Origin: JAEUOS01 sp965279115
Lineage (GTDB): Bacteria; Pseudomonadota; Gammaproteobacteria; Burkholderiales; JAEUOS01
Direction: 5' to 3'
Length of the DNA stretch: 64,000 nt
Assembly (NCBI GenBank): GCA_965279115.1
Contig: OZ257137.1
Location: 1,426,001-1,490,000 of the forward strand
Part shown: piece after piece, positions 8,511 through 17,802 of the stretch
Numbering within the stretch: position 1 is the stretch's first letter
Layout: every line of letters starts with the position of its first letter
Translations under genes and position numbers: made by a program
The notes under the pieces: generated by a model
What the model was told of the DNA's origin: nothing
Seen by the model: only the letters and a program-made list of their open reading frames with translations
Database searches by the model: none

Positions 8511-9890
8511 GTGACCGGCGACGAATCGAGCCGCAGGCTTTGCGAGGCCATTGCCGCCTGGCGCTACGAGGATTTGCCGGCGCCGGTGCTGCGCATGACC
8601 AAGCTGTGCCTGGCCGATACGCTGGGCGTGATCGGCGGCGCCGCGCGTTCGGCCGGCATCGCCGAGCTCAACGCCCGCCTGGCGCGCTGGGAATCCGGCG
8701 GCAGCGCCACCAGCCTGGTCGGCAAGCGGCGCTTCTCGCCGCCTTCCGCCGCGCTCGCCAATGCAACCGCGGCACATGCGCTCGACTACGACGACATCCA
8801 CGACGCCGCGCGGGTGCACAGCGGTTGCGTGGTGCTGCCCACGGTGCTGGCCTGCGCGGAGGACCTCGGCGGCGTGTCGGGCCGCGATTTCCTGCTGGCG
8901 CTCGCCGTCGGCACCGAGATGCACGCCCGGCTGGGACTGGCCTGCCACGACAGCCTCTCGCAAGGCTGGCACCCGACGGCGATCTTTGGCTCCATGGCGG
9001 GCGCGCTGGCTGCCGCGAACCTGATGGGACTCGATGCCGGGCGCATGGGCAACGCGCTGGGCATCGCCTACCACCAGGCCAGCGGCTCGGCGCAAAGCGC
9101 CTACGACGGCGTGCTCACCAAGCGCCTCGGCCCCGGCTTCGCGGCGCGCGACGCGGTGATGAGCGCGGCCCTGGCGGCCGACGGCCTGACCGGCACGCCG
9201 CATTCGCTCGAAGGCAAGGCCGGATTCTTCGCGCTCTACATGCAAGGGCGGGTCCGCACCGAACAGATCACCGAAGGGCTGGGCAGCGCATGGCGCATCG
9301 CCGAATACAGCCTCAAGCCCTACCCCGCCTGCCGTTGCAACCACGGCGCCATCGCGCTGGGGATACAGTTGCATGATCAGGGGCTCGACCCGGCCGCGGT
9401 GGCCGCGGTCGAGATCCGCCTGAGCGAAGCCAACTGGACATTGGTGGGCAAGCCTTACGATGCCGGGCTTGATTCAGTGGTGCATGCGCAGTTCAACGCC
9501 GCCTACAGCTTTGCGCGCGCGCTGATCGATGGCCGGGTCGGCCCCAGGGCCTACGAACGTCCCGCCATCGGCGACGCCACCGTGGCAGCATTGGCGGCGA
9601 AAGTGCGGGTCGCGGTTGACGACGCGGTGCCGAAGGACGCGATGGCACCGGTATGCATCGAGGTAAGGCTGGCGGACGGCCGGACTCTCAAGCTGTCGGG
9701 CAACACCCTGAAGGGCAGTCGCGACGAACCCATGAGCGAGCGTGAAGTGCAGGACAAGCTGCGCGGCTGCTTCGAATTCGGCATGGATGCGCCGGCATCC
9801 GCCGCAGACCGGCTGGCCGATGCGATTTTCGCACTCGAGCACGCAACCGATGCCGCCGCGACCATCCGCACCGCCTTTCCCGGCCACTGA
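8511..9890 (+). CDS. MmgE/PrpD family protein (2-methylcitrate dehydratase-like)
   Basis: A 459-residue protein of the MmgE/PrpD family, whose characterised members dehydrate 2-methylcitrate or isomerise/decarboxylate related tricarboxylates (for example cis-aconitate decarboxylase). The diagnostic stretch HALDYDDIHDAARVHSG lies at about 84-100, followed by VLPTVLA; HPTAIFGSMAGALAA and the KPYPACRCNHG segment are also conserved. Start is a GTG at 8511, 10 bases after the Bug gene. Its position behind a carboxylate-binding protein and an isomerase/decarboxylase-like gene suggests work on a di- or tricarboxylate. No methylcitrate synthase or 2-methylisocitrate lyase is nearby, so a true propionate role is unlikely. 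Confidence 0.85.
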   Translation: MTGDESSRRLCEAIAAWRYEDLPAPVLRMTKLCLADTLGVIGGAARSAGIAELNARLARWESGGSATSLVGKRRFSPPSAALANATAAHALDYDDIHDAARVHSGCVVLPTVLACAEDLGGVSGRDFLLALAVGTEMHARLGLACHDSLSQGWHPTAIFGSMAGALAAANLMGLDAGRMGNALGIAYHQASGSAQSAYDGVLTKRLGPGFAARDAVMSAALAADGLTGTPHSLEGKAGFFALYMQGRVRTEQITEGLGSAWRIAEYSLKPYPACRCNHGAIALGIQLHDQGLDPAAVAAVEIRLSEANWTLVGKPYDAGLDSVVHAQFNAAYSFARALIDGRVGPRAYERPAIGDATVAALAAKVRVAVDDAVPKDAMAPVCIEVRLADGRTLKLSGNTLKGSRDEPMSEREVQDKLRGCFEFGMDAPASAADRLADAIFALEHATDAAATIRTAFPGH

Positions 9891-9931
9891 AAAGCGCCGG
9901 ACTAATACACACAGCAAACACGAGAAACCAC

Positions 9932-11698
9932 ATGCTTGATGTCATGGACGAAACCCTCTCCGCCGCCGCCACCCGCTGGCTCGGCGCCTTCGGCGACGCA
10001 ATCGCCAAAAAAGATGCGGCGGCGATGCAAGCCCTTTTCAGGGCCGACTCGCACTGGCGCGACCTGGTGACCTTCACCCACGAGGTCAGCACCACGAGCG
10101 GGGCGGCGAAGATCGCCGCGGCGCTCAAGGCCAGCAGCGCGGGCAAGTCGCCCGCCGGGTTCGCGCTAGACCCCGCGCGCAGCGCGCCGCGCGTGGTGAT
10201 GCGCGCCGGCGAGAACGTGGTCGAGGCCTTTTTCCGTTTCGAGACCACCCACACCCGCTCGCTGGGCATCGTGCGCTTCGCCGCGCCGGCCGCAAGCGGC
10301 GACATGCCGCAGGCCTGGACGCTGTTTACCGCCATCGACGAGATCAAGGGCCATGAAGAGCACGTCGGCAGCCGCCGGCCGCGCGGCGAAGCCTATTCGC
10401 GCGACTTCACCGGGCCCAACTGGCTGGACCGGCGCCATGCCGCGGCCGCCTATACCGACCGCGAACCCGAGGTGCTGGTGGTGGGCGGCGGCCAGGCCGG
10501 GCTCTCCACCGCGGCACGCCTGAACCAGCTGGGCGTCGACACACTGGTGGTCGACCGCGAGGCGCGCATCGGCGACAACTGGCGCCACCGCTACCACGCG
10601 CTCACGCTGCACAACCAGGTGCAGGTGAACCACCTGCCCTACATGCCCTTCCCGCCCAACTTTCCTACCTACATCCCCAAGGACAAGCTGGCCTCCTGGT
10701 TCGAGTCCTATGCCGAGGCGATGGAGATCAACTTCTGGACCGGCACCGAGTTTCTCGGCGGCGACCGCGACGAGGCCACCGGCCGCTGGACGGTGCAGGT
10801 GCGCCGCGACGGCCAGGTGCGCGCCCTGCATCCCAAGCACGTGGTGATGGCCACCGGCGCCTCCGACATGCCCAAGGAAGTGAATATCCCCAGCCTGGCG
10901 CGCTACAAGGGGCGCGTGATCCACGCCAGCGGCTACAAGAGCGCCGACGGATTCGCCGGGCGCCACGTGACGGTGATCGGCACCGGCACCAGCGGCCACG
11001 ACATCGCGCAGGACCTGGCGTCCAACGGCGCCTCGGTCACCCTGGTGCAGCGCAGCCCGACGCTGGTGGTCAATGTCGAACCGGCCGCGCAAATCCCCTA
11101 CGCCCTGTACAGCGAAGGCCGGCCGCTGGAGGAATGCGACCTCATCGCCGTATCCGCGCCGATGGCGCTGGTGGAAAAGTCGCACCGCCTCATGGCCGTG
11201 CAGTCGCGCGAAATGGACCGCGAGCTTTTGGCCAACTTGAGGCGCGCCGGCTTTCGCATCAACGACACCGACGAGCGCGGCTGGCAGTTCATGTTCTTGA
11301 CGCGCGGCGGCGGCTACTACTTCAACGTCGGCTGCTCGGAGCTCATCATCGCCGGCCGCGTCCCGGTGGTGCAGTACGCCGACATCGAGACCTTCACCGA
11401 AACGGGATGGCAAACCAGGGACGGAAAGGCGCAGGCCACCGACATGATGGTGCTGGCCACCGGCTACCACACGCAGGAAGTCGTGGTCAAAAAGTTCTTC
11501 GGCGAGGCCATCGCCGCGCGCGTCGGCCGGGTCTGGGGCATCGACTGGGACAAGCAGGAATTGAACAGCATGTTCACCCGCACCGGCCAGACCGGCCTGT
11601 GGTTCATCGCCGGCAGCTTCGCGCAATGCCGCATCTATTCCAAGTACCTTGCCCTGCAGATCAAGGCCCAGGAGATCGGATTGGCAAACGCCGCCTGA
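9932..11698 (+). CDS. NTF2-like domain fused to a flavin-containing monooxygenase
   Basis: A 588-residue two-domain protein. Residues about 1-140 form an NTF2/SnoaL-like domain (starting ATRWLGAFGDAIAKKDAAAM and containing HWRDLVTF). From about 178 a class B flavin monooxygenase follows: FAD-binding VVGGGQAGLSTAARL at about 180-195, DNWRHRYHALTLHN, and the NADPH Rossmann motif VIGTGTSGHDIA at about 348. The C-terminal ATGY motif of this clade (VLATGYHTQEVV) is present. It probably oxygenates a soft nucleophile or ketone substrate with NADPH and O2. The fusion recurs in soil proteobacteria, but its role is not established as far as I know. A bicupin gene follows 43 bases downstream. Confidence 0.85.
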   Translation: MLDVMDETLSAAATRWLGAFGDAIAKKDAAAMQALFRADSHWRDLVTFTHEVSTTSGAAKIAAALKASSAGKSPAGFALDPARSAPRVVMRAGENVVEAFFRFETTHTRSLGIVRFAAPAASGDMPQAWTLFTAIDEIKGHEEHVGSRRPRGEAYSRDFTGPNWLDRRHAAAAYTDREPEVLVVGGGQAGLSTAARLNQLGVDTLVVDREARIGDNWRHRYHALTLHNQVQVNHLPYMPFPPNFPTYIPKDKLASWFESYAEAMEINFWTGTEFLGGDRDEATGRWTVQVRRDGQVRALHPKHVVMATGASDMPKEVNIPSLARYKGRVIHASGYKSADGFAGRHVTVIGTGTSGHDIAQDLASNGASVTLVQRSPTLVVNVEPAAQIPYALYSEGRPLEECDLIAVSAPMALVEKSHRLMAVQSREMDRELLANLRRAGFRINDTDERGWQFMFLTRGGGYYFNVGCSELIIAGRVPVVQYADIETFTETGWQTRDGKAQATDMMVLATGYHTQEVVVKKFFGEAIAARVGRVWGIDWDKQELNSMFTRTGQTGLWFIAGSFAQCRIYSKYLALQIKAQEIGLANAA

Positions 11699-11741
11699 TC
11701 CGCCATTCGCATCATCCAGAACGCAACGAAGGAGACAAGCC

Positions 11742-12680
11742 ATGACCACGCAACTCGCCCGCTACAAGGAACTCGTGCCCTACCAGTCGCAGCATGCCGA
11801 AAACGGCATCCCGCGCCAGGTGATGGAATACCTGGCCGCCACCCGCGTCTTCCCGGTGGTCTCGCCTGCAGGGCTGGTGGGCCGCAACGCCAACGCGCGC
11901 CTGCGCGGCTGGCCCGGCCTGTGCCTGACCATCGCCGAATGCGTGCCCGGCCATGGGCCGGTGGCGCACAACCACACCGGCACGCTGGAGACCTTCCTGT
12001 GCATCGACGGCCGCTTCGAGGTGCTGTGGGGCGACGACCTCAAGCACAAGGTGGTGCTGGAGCCGGGTGACCTGTGCTCGGTGCCGCAGGGCCTGTATCG
12101 CTCGTTCAAGAACCTGGCCGGGCATGACGCGGGCCTGCTGGTGCTGATCCAGGGCGACCAGAACATGAGCGACAAGATCGAGATGCCGAAAAACCTCGGC
12201 GAGAAGATCCGCAACCAGCATGGCGAGAAAGTCCTGGAGTTGCTGGCCGGCATCAACATGCGTTTCCAGGGCGAGGACACGCCCGAGTACACCCCTGCGC
12301 AAATGGAAGGTCGCATCGCCCGCTTTGCCAACCTCAAGGCGTACACCACGCCCGGCGGCGCCACCCTCTACCCGCTGATGGCCCCGAAAGGCGCGGCAAT
12401 GGCCGCGCCGGTGGAGAACTGGCCCGGCCTGTCGGTGGCCATCCAGGTCTCAAAGGCCGGCGAATCGACCTCCGACACCACCGCCGCCGACCAGTGCCAG
12501 TGGCTGGTCAACCTCGGCGAAGGCGAATGGGAAGTGACCCAAGGCGGCGAGCGCACCGTGCTCAGGCACCTCGACTTCATCTGCATCGATGCAGGGACCC
12601 AGCGTACGGTGAAGAATCTCGCCGCATCGGACGCCCGCCTGCTGGTGGCCAATCAGGGCCGCGACACCATCCGCCACTGA
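11742..12680 (+). CDS. bicupin protein
   Basis: A 312-residue protein with two cupin barrels. The first, about 60-150, contains PVAHNHTGTLETFLCIDGRFEV and EPGDLCSVP, with H, H and E in the usual metal-binding order. The second, about 220-305, is weaker (WLVNLGEGEWEVTQGG...) and has no histidine pair, so only the N-terminal barrel is likely to bind metal. Start is the ATG at 11742 with AAGGAGA upstream. Bicupins of this size include ring-cleaving dioxygenases and isomerases. Placement right after a flavin monooxygenase suggests a step on its product. No function can be assigned firmly. Confidence 0.72.
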   Translation: MTTQLARYKELVPYQSQHAENGIPRQVMEYLAATRVFPVVSPAGLVGRNANARLRGWPGLCLTIAECVPGHGPVAHNHTGTLETFLCIDGRFEVLWGDDLKHKVVLEPGDLCSVPQGLYRSFKNLAGHDAGLLVLIQGDQNMSDKIEMPKNLGEKIRNQHGEKVLELLAGINMRFQGEDTPEYTPAQMEGRIARFANLKAYTTPGGATLYPLMAPKGAAMAAPVENWPGLSVAIQVSKAGESTSDTTAADQCQWLVNLGEGEWEVTQGGERTVLRHLDFICIDAGTQRTVKNLAASDARLLVANQGRDTIRH

Positions 12681-12692
12681 AAGGCCATGCAC

Positions 12693-13664
12693 ATGCGCAA
12701 TTTCAAGGTCGGCCGCCTCATGGCCGGCGCCCTGCTCGCCTGCCTGCCGCTCGCAGCGGCGGCCCAGGCCTATCCCAACAAGCCGATCCGCCTGGTGGTG
12801 CCATACGCGCCGGGCGCGGTCACCGACCTGGCCGCGCGCCTGATCGCCGAGCGCATGTCGCCACTGCTCGGCCAGCAGGTGGTGGTCGACAACCGTGGCG
12901 GCGCCGGCACGCGCATCGGCGTGCAGAACGTCGCCACCTCGCCGGCGGACGGCTACTCGCTGCTGTTCGCCAATTCCATCACCCATGGCACGGTGCCGGC
13001 GATGTCAAAATCGCTGCCCTTCGACCCGGTGAAGGATTTCGCGCCCGTGGTGCCGCTGTTCTGGTACGCCTCCACTCTGGTGTGCCACGCCTCCGTGCCG
13101 TACAACAACGTGCAGGAGTTCATCGCCTACGCGAAAAAGAACCCCGGCAAGATCACCAGCGCCACCGCCGGCCCCGGCTCCGGCCACCACCTGTCGGGGT
13201 CGCTCTTCACCAGCATGACCGGGGTGGAGATCACCCACGTGCACTACAAGGGCGGCGGCCCCGGCCTGCAGGACGTGCTGGCCGGCAATGTCAACTGCAT
13301 CTATGGCGACGGTGCAGCCAAGCAGCATGTGGACGCCGGGCGCCTCAAGACCTTCGCCACCACCGGCCTGCAGCCCGACCCGCGCTATCCCGGGGTGCCG
13401 ACCATGGACGCGGCCGGCGTGAAGGGCTACAACACGGTGTGGTGGCAGGGCATCGTCGCGCCCGCTGCGACGCCACCGGACGTGATCGCCAAACTCAACG
13501 GCGCCGCCAACGAAGCGCTCAAGGACCCGGCGGTGGTCAAGCGCGCGCTCGACATGGGCATCTACATCCTCGGCGGCCCGCCGGACAAGCTGGGGCAACA
13601 GATCCGCGAAGATATCGCCAAGTTCGCGAAGATCGTCAAGGACGCCAACATTCCACAGGAGTAA
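12693..13664 (+). CDS. Bug/TctC-type substrate-binding protein
   Basis: A 323-residue exported solute-binding protein with a signal peptide ending near AAAAQA and the family segments YPNKPIRLVVPYAPGAVTD, QVVVDNRGGAGTRIG, ITSATAGPGSGHHL and HVHYKGGGPGLQDVLAG. ATG codons occur at 12687 and 12693; the second is preferred because AAAGG at 12680-12684 is 8 bases away. Two extra cysteines in the mature part (in LVCHAS and NVNCIYG) are unusual for the family and could form a disulfide. It lies between the bicupin and a PanE-like reductase in the same operon. Confidence 0.9.
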   Translation: MRNFKVGRLMAGALLACLPLAAAAQAYPNKPIRLVVPYAPGAVTDLAARLIAERMSPLLGQQVVVDNRGGAGTRIGVQNVATSPADGYSLLFANSITHGTVPAMSKSLPFDPVKDFAPVVPLFWYASTLVCHASVPYNNVQEFIAYAKKNPGKITSATAGPGSGHHLSGSLFTSMTGVEITHVHYKGGGPGLQDVLAGNVNCIYGDGAAKQHVDAGRLKTFATTGLQPDPRYPGVPTMDAAGVKGYNTVWWQGIVAPAATPPDVIAKLNGAANEALKDPAVVKRALDMGIYILGGPPDKLGQQIREDIAKFAKIVKDANIPQE

Positions 13665-13670
13665 GTTTCA

Positions 13671-14690
13671 GTGCGCACCCTCATCTATGGCGCCGGCGCC
13701 ATCGGCGGCTATGTCGGCGGCCTGTTGGCCAAGGCCGGCGGCGATGTCACCCTGCTGGCGCGCGGCGCGCATGCGGCCGCGCTCAAGCGCGACGGTCTCA
13801 CCATCGAATGGCATGACGGGCGCAGCCTCGAGGTGCGGCCGCCGGTGCTCCTGCCCGGCGCCGCCGCCAGCCGCTTCGACACGATCTTCGTGACCTTGAA
13901 GTCGATGCAACTGGCGGACGCCGCGGCCGACATCGTCCGCCTGCTCGCGCCGGGCGGCAGCCTGGTGATGATCCAGAACGGCCTGCCGTGGTGGTATTTC
14001 GAACGCCTCGATTCGCCCTTCGCCGGCACGCGCCTGAAAAGCCTGGACCCCGACGGCCGGCTGGCCGCAAGCTTCGACCTCGATAGCGTGATCGGCTCGG
14101 TGATCTACAAGCCGGTGATGCTGGCGGCGCCCGGTCGCCTTTTCATCCCCAAGGTGGCCCTCGACCGGCTGATCATCGGCGAACTCGACGGCCGCACCAG
14201 CGCGCTTGCCACCGGCGTGGCCGATGCGGTCACCGCAGCCGGGTTGCCCACCGACATCACCCCCGATATCCGTCTGGAAAAGTGGCAGAAGCTCGGCTCC
14301 AACCTGGTGTGGAACCCGCTGTCCGCGCTGACCCAATCGACCTCCGGCTACGTGGCGGCCAGCCCGGCAGGCGCCGACCTGGTGCGCCGCATGATCAGTG
14401 AAGGCCGGGCTGTGGCGGCTTCGATAGGCGTGGCCATGGGCCTGGATGCCGAGGCCGAGTTGAAGCGCGTCAAGGGCAATTTCAGCCAGCAGCCTTCGAT
14501 GATGCAGGACATCCGCGCCGGCCGGCCCCTCGAACTCGACGCCATCCTGGGCGCGGTGATCGAGATCGCGGCCATCACCGGCGTGGCGGTGCCCACGCTG
14601 ACCGACATCGCCACCTGCGTGGACCTGCTCGACCGCCGCGTGCGCGAGGACCGCGTGGCCTTCCGGCCGCAGTCGCTGGCCGGCGCCTGA
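13671..14690 (+). CDS. ketopantoate reductase-like (PanE/ApbA family) oxidoreductase
   Basis: A 339-residue NADPH-dependent 2-oxo-acid reductase. The N-terminus begins directly with the dinucleotide fold LIYGAGAIGGYVGG. The central hinge has QNGLPWWYF, and the C-terminal domain contains EKWQKLGSNLVWNPLSALT with the conserved Lys/Asn arrangement of PanE. Start is a GTG at 13671, six bases after the Bug stop, preceded by AGGAG. PanE makes pantoate for coenzyme A, but solitary paralogues inside catabolic operons usually reduce other 2-oxo acids; context favours a catabolic role here (inference). It is the last gene of the rightward operon and converges on another Bug gene 34 bases away. Confidence 0.85.
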   Translation: MRTLIYGAGAIGGYVGGLLAKAGGDVTLLARGAHAAALKRDGLTIEWHDGRSLEVRPPVLLPGAAASRFDTIFVTLKSMQLADAAADIVRLLAPGGSLVMIQNGLPWWYFERLDSPFAGTRLKSLDPDGRLAASFDLDSVIGSVIYKPVMLAAPGRLFIPKVALDRLIIGELDGRTSALATGVADAVTAAGLPTDITPDIRLEKWQKLGSNLVWNPLSALTQSTSGYVAASPAGADLVRRMISEGRAVAASIGVAMGLDAEAELKRVKGNFSQQPSMMQDIRAGRPLELDAILGAVIEIAAITGVAVPTLTDIATCVDLLDRRVREDRVAFRPQSLAGA

Positions 14691-14724
14691 GCCGGCCGCC
14701 GGTCGCGGCGCGGATGGGCCGGGT

Positions 14725-15684
14725 TCAATCGATCTTGATGCCCGCGCCCTTGATCACCTCGGTCCAGCGCGCGGTTTCGCTGGCGATCATCTTGCCGTAC
14801 TCCTCGCCCACCAGCAGGTTGGGCTCGGCGCCCATGGCGGCGATGCGCTGCTGCAGGTCGGGCGTGGCCATGGCCGCGAGGGTCGCCTTGGCCAGCCAGT
14901 CATAGGCCTCCTTCGGCGAGCCCCTGGCCACGGTGAATCCGATCCAGTTGTTGGTGACAAAGGGCACGCCCTGCTCCACCGCCGTGGGAATCTGCGGCGC
15001 GGCGGCCGCGCGCTTGGCCGACGACACCGCCAACGCGGTCATCTTGCCGGCGGTGACCTGCGGCAGGCCGGTGGGGATCGCGGTGATCATCAGGTCGACC
15101 TGGTTGCCCAGGATGCCCACTACGGCGTCGCCCATGCCCTTGTAGGGGATCTGCTGCATGACGATGCCGGCGTTCTTGGAGAACAGTTCGGTGACGAGGT
15201 GATTCACCCCGCCGTTGCCGGAACTGCCATAGTTGATCTTCCTCGGATTGGCCTTGGCCTGCGCCACCAGGTCCTGCAGGGTCTTCATCTTGCTGTCGCT
15301 CTTGACGACGATGAGAAACGGCATTTGCGCGACCAGGATCACCGGGGTGAGGTCGGTGTGCTCCCAGGGCAGCTTGCTGCCGAAGATGCCCGGCAGCGTG
15401 GTGTAGGTGGCGTCGGTGGTGACGATGGTGTAGCCATCGGGCGGCGCTTTCGCACCGGCCTCGTAGGCGATGCGCCCGCCGGCACCGGTGCGGTTTTCCA
15501 CGATCAGAGTCTTGCCGGTCTGCTCGGTGATCTTGAGCGACACCTGGCGCGCCACGTTGTCGGACAGGCCGCCGGCCGCGAAAGGCACGAGGATCCTGAT
15601 CGGCTTGTCGGGGTATTGCGCCCCTGCCACGCCGGTGAGCGCAAGCAGGGTCGTGGCGATGATCGCGCGGGTCTTGGTGAACAT
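14725..15684 (-). CDS. Bug/TctC-type substrate-binding protein
   Basis: A 319-residue exported solute-binding protein. The start MFTKTRAII at 15684 is chosen because AAAGGAGA stands just upstream and a signal peptide ending VAGAQ follows at once; an in-frame ATG nine codons earlier has no such site. Family segments include YPDKPIRILVPFAAGGLSD, TLIVENRTGAGG, PPDGYTIV, INYGSSGNGGVNH and IPYKGMGDAVVGILG. It follows the SDR gene by 23 bases and forms a two-gene leftward operon with it. Confidence 0.92.
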   Translation of the reverse strand: MFTKTRAIIATTLLALTGVAGAQYPDKPIRILVPFAAGGLSDNVARQVSLKITEQTGKTLIVENRTGAGGRIAYEAGAKAPPDGYTIVTTDATYTTLPGIFGSKLPWEHTDLTPVILVAQMPFLIVVKSDSKMKTLQDLVAQAKANPRKINYGSSGNGGVNHLVTELFSKNAGIVMQQIPYKGMGDAVVGILGNQVDLMITAIPTGLPQVTAGKMTALAVSSAKRAAAAPQIPTAVEQGVPFVTNNWIGFTVARGSPKEAYDWLAKATLAAMATPDLQQRIAAMGAEPNLLVGEEYGKMIASETARWTEVIKGAGIKID

Positions 15685-15707
15685 GTTGTCTCCTTTTGTC
15701 TGGTTCT

Positions 15708-16529
15708 TCACAGGTTTTTTTCTTCATCCGACCACGGATGGCCGAGCGCGCTTGCGGAAAGCCCGCCGTCGATCACCAGCTCGGTGGCGGTGATGTACTT
15801 GGCGTCGTCGCTGGCGAGGAAGGCCACCGCATTGGCCACGTCCCAGGCGTCGCCCATATAGCCCATCGGCACCACCTTGTTGCGCGCATCGAGGGCCTCG
15901 GCGTAACCATCACCGAACTTCTCCTTCATGCGGTTGGTGATGCGCGGGGTGGCCATCAGGCCGGGGCGCACCGCCACCACGCGGATGCCGCGCCCCGCGT
16001 ACTGCACCGCGACGTTGCGGGTGAAGGCGTCCACCGCGCCCTTGGAGCTGGAGTAGGCGATGCTCGGGTACAGGAAGCTCACCGCCGCCAGCGACGAGTT
16101 GTTGATGATGACGCCGCGCTTTTGCCGCACCATCACCGGCAGCACATGGCGGCAGGCCAGGTACATGGACTTGACGTTGGCGGTCATCAGCCGGTCCCAC
16201 ACCTCCTCCTCGATCTCCTCCGGCCCGCCGATGGCCTGCAGGCCGACGTTGTTGAAGAGGATGTCGATGCGGCCGTATTCGGCCACGCAGCGTTCCACCG
16301 CGGCCTTGATTTCGGCTTCTTTCGTGACGTCCGCCGTGTGTGCGATGCAGGTGCCACCCTCGGCCTTGATCGCCTCGATGGTGCCGGCAAGCGACTCCGG
16401 CGAGCGGTCCAGCGCGAAGATCTTTGCGCCCTCGCGTGCCAGCAAGGCCGACACCGCGCGGCCGTTGCTCCAGCCCGGCGACGACGCGCCGGCCCCGGCG
16501 ATGAACGCCACCCTGTCCGAAAATCTCAC
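15708..16529 (-). CDS. short-chain dehydrogenase/reductase
   Basis: A 273-residue classical SDR. The cofactor site is atypical (GAGASSPGWSNGRA instead of TGxxxGxG), a variant found in some SDR subfamilies. The rest is standard: the NNVG motif near 90, the active-site serine in NNSSLAAV, and the catalytic YSSSK. The C-terminus has the usual VIDGG. Start is a GTG at 16529 with GGAGA 6 bases upstream; longer in-frame openings toward 16709 would run into the divergent gene. It probably oxidises or reduces a hydroxy/oxo intermediate together with the divergent D-2-hydroxyacid dehydrogenase. Confidence 0.87.
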   Translation of the reverse strand: MRFSDRVAFIAGAGASSPGWSNGRAVSALLAREGAKIFALDRSPESLAGTIEAIKAEGGTCIAHTADVTKEAEIKAAVERCVAEYGRIDILFNNVGLQAIGGPEEIEEEVWDRLMTANVKSMYLACRHVLPVMVRQKRGVIINNSSLAAVSFLYPSIAYSSSKGAVDAFTRNVAVQYAGRGIRVVAVRPGLMATPRITNRMKEKFGDGYAEALDARNKVVPMGYMGDAWDVANAVAFLASDDAKYITATELVIDGGLSASALGHPWSDEEKNL

Positions 16530-16665
16530 TTCTGTCTCCTGCTGTTCTGGTGCGGCCCTCTGGAGTGGGGCCGTGGGCACCATAGTAATATCATCCGCGC
16601 CGCGCAGGGTGCCGCGGCGCATCAACCGCAGCCACCGCAACGAACTTCCGGAAGGTATTTCCCGC
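16530..16665. promoter_or_regulatory. divergent promoter region between SDR and hydroxyacid dehydrogenase genes
   Basis: These 136 bases separate two divergent starts, each with its own ribosome-binding site (GGAGA leftward, GGAAGG rightward). An AT-richer patch (ATAGTAATATCAT at about 16583-16595) is the most likely core-promoter location. No palindrome or regulator gene is evident. Confidence 0.35.
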
Positions 16666-17748
16666 ATGTCCCGCCACACCATTGCGATCCTCGACGACGA
16701 CCACGTCATTCGGCTGGCGCGTTACGCCCTGGCACGCCCGCCCGAAATAAGCGACGACTGGGTGCGCGCCTTCTTCGCCCCGGAACCCTCCGATCCCGAG
16801 GTCATCTACGCCACCGGCCACGGCCTGCACGCCTCCGACGGCATCAGCGTCACCCCGCTCGGCGCCACCCTCGACCAGGTGCGCGCGGCCAACCCCTCGG
16901 TGATCATCTTCCGCCGCGGCACGGTCGACGCGGACCTGATGGCGGCCTGCCCCAACCTGAAATTCGTGCAGCGCATCGGCGCCCGCGCCGACGCCATCGA
17001 CCTGGCCGCCGCGCGCGCGCGCGGCATCCAGGTGTCGTGCATGCCGCGCCTGACGCTGATCTACACCGCCGAGCACGCCATCATGATGATGCTGGCCCTG
17101 GCCAAGCAGCTGGTGCGCGCCGACGCGCAGATCCGCGCCGGGCAATGGAACCGCGACCTGGTCAAGCCGACCGACTCGGTGGCCTACAACTGGACCGGCT
17201 ACAGCGGCCTTTCAGGCCTGTACGGCAAGACGCTCGGCATCATCGGCATGGGCGAGGTGGGCGCCATCATGGCGGGCATCGCGCGCGGCTTCGGCATGCA
17301 GGTGCTGTATTTCAACCGCACCCGGCTGCCTGCCGGGCGCGAAGAGGAAGCCGGCGTCACCTACGCCGAGCGCGCCGACCTGCTGGCGCGCGCCGACTAT
17401 GTGTCGGTCAACGCCGCCAACCTGCCGGCCAACCGCGGCATGATCAACATGGACATGTTCAAGGCCATGAAGCGCACCGCCTACTTCGTCAACACCAGCC
17501 GCGGCAAGCTGGTCAACGAGGACGACCTCTACACCGCGGTGTCCAGCGGCCTGATCGCCGGCGCCGGCCTGGATGTGCACTGGGAAGAACCGCGCGAAGC
17601 CGGCGACAAGCTGTATTCGCTGCCCAACGTGATCATGACGCCGCACTACGCGGGCGGCACGCGCTTCGGCGTGCTCGACGAGCTCAAGGGCATTTTCGAC
17701 AACTGCCGCAACGTGCTGGCCGGCGGCACGCCCACCCACGCGCCCTGA
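16666..17748 (+). CDS. D-isomer-specific 2-hydroxyacid dehydrogenase
   Basis: A 360-residue NAD-dependent dehydrogenase of the D-2-hydroxyacid/phosphoglycerate dehydrogenase family. The NAD-binding motif GKTLGIIGMGEVGAIMAG lies at about 187-204. The catalytic triad is visible: Arg in NTSRGKLVNEDDL, Glu in DVHWEEP and His in TPHYAGGT. The substrate domain is N-terminal (about 1-120). ATG 16666 is chosen for its GGAAGG site and family-like length. It stands alone, divergent from the SDR-Bug operon and convergent with an amidohydrolase; its oxo- or hydroxyacid substrate is unknown. Confidence 0.88.
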   Translation: MSRHTIAILDDDHVIRLARYALARPPEISDDWVRAFFAPEPSDPEVIYATGHGLHASDGISVTPLGATLDQVRAANPSVIIFRRGTVDADLMAACPNLKFVQRIGARADAIDLAAARARGIQVSCMPRLTLIYTAEHAIMMMLALAKQLVRADAQIRAGQWNRDLVKPTDSVAYNWTGYSGLSGLYGKTLGIIGMGEVGAIMAGIARGFGMQVLYFNRTRLPAGREEEAGVTYAERADLLARADYVSVNAANLPANRGMINMDMFKAMKRTAYFVNTSRGKLVNEDDLYTAVSSGLIAGAGLDVHWEEPREAGDKLYSLPNVIMTPHYAGGTRFGVLDELKGIFDNCRNVLAGGTPTHAP

Positions 17749-17762
17749 CGGTTGGCGGTTCC

Positions 17763-17793
17763 CGCAGCGGCCGCGGTTTGCGCGACCGCTGCG
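17763..17793. terminator. hairpin between convergent genes, probable bidirectional terminator
   Basis: An 8-bp perfect outer stem (CGCAGCGG at 17763-17770 with CCGCTGCG at 17786-17793), one C/A mismatch, then a 4-bp inner stem (CGCG/CGCG) closing the loop GTTTG. It lies in the 54-base gap between the convergent stops at 17748 and 17803. There is no T tract, so it may work with Rho. Confidence 0.5.
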
Positions 17794-17802
17794 CGACTCA
17801 CC

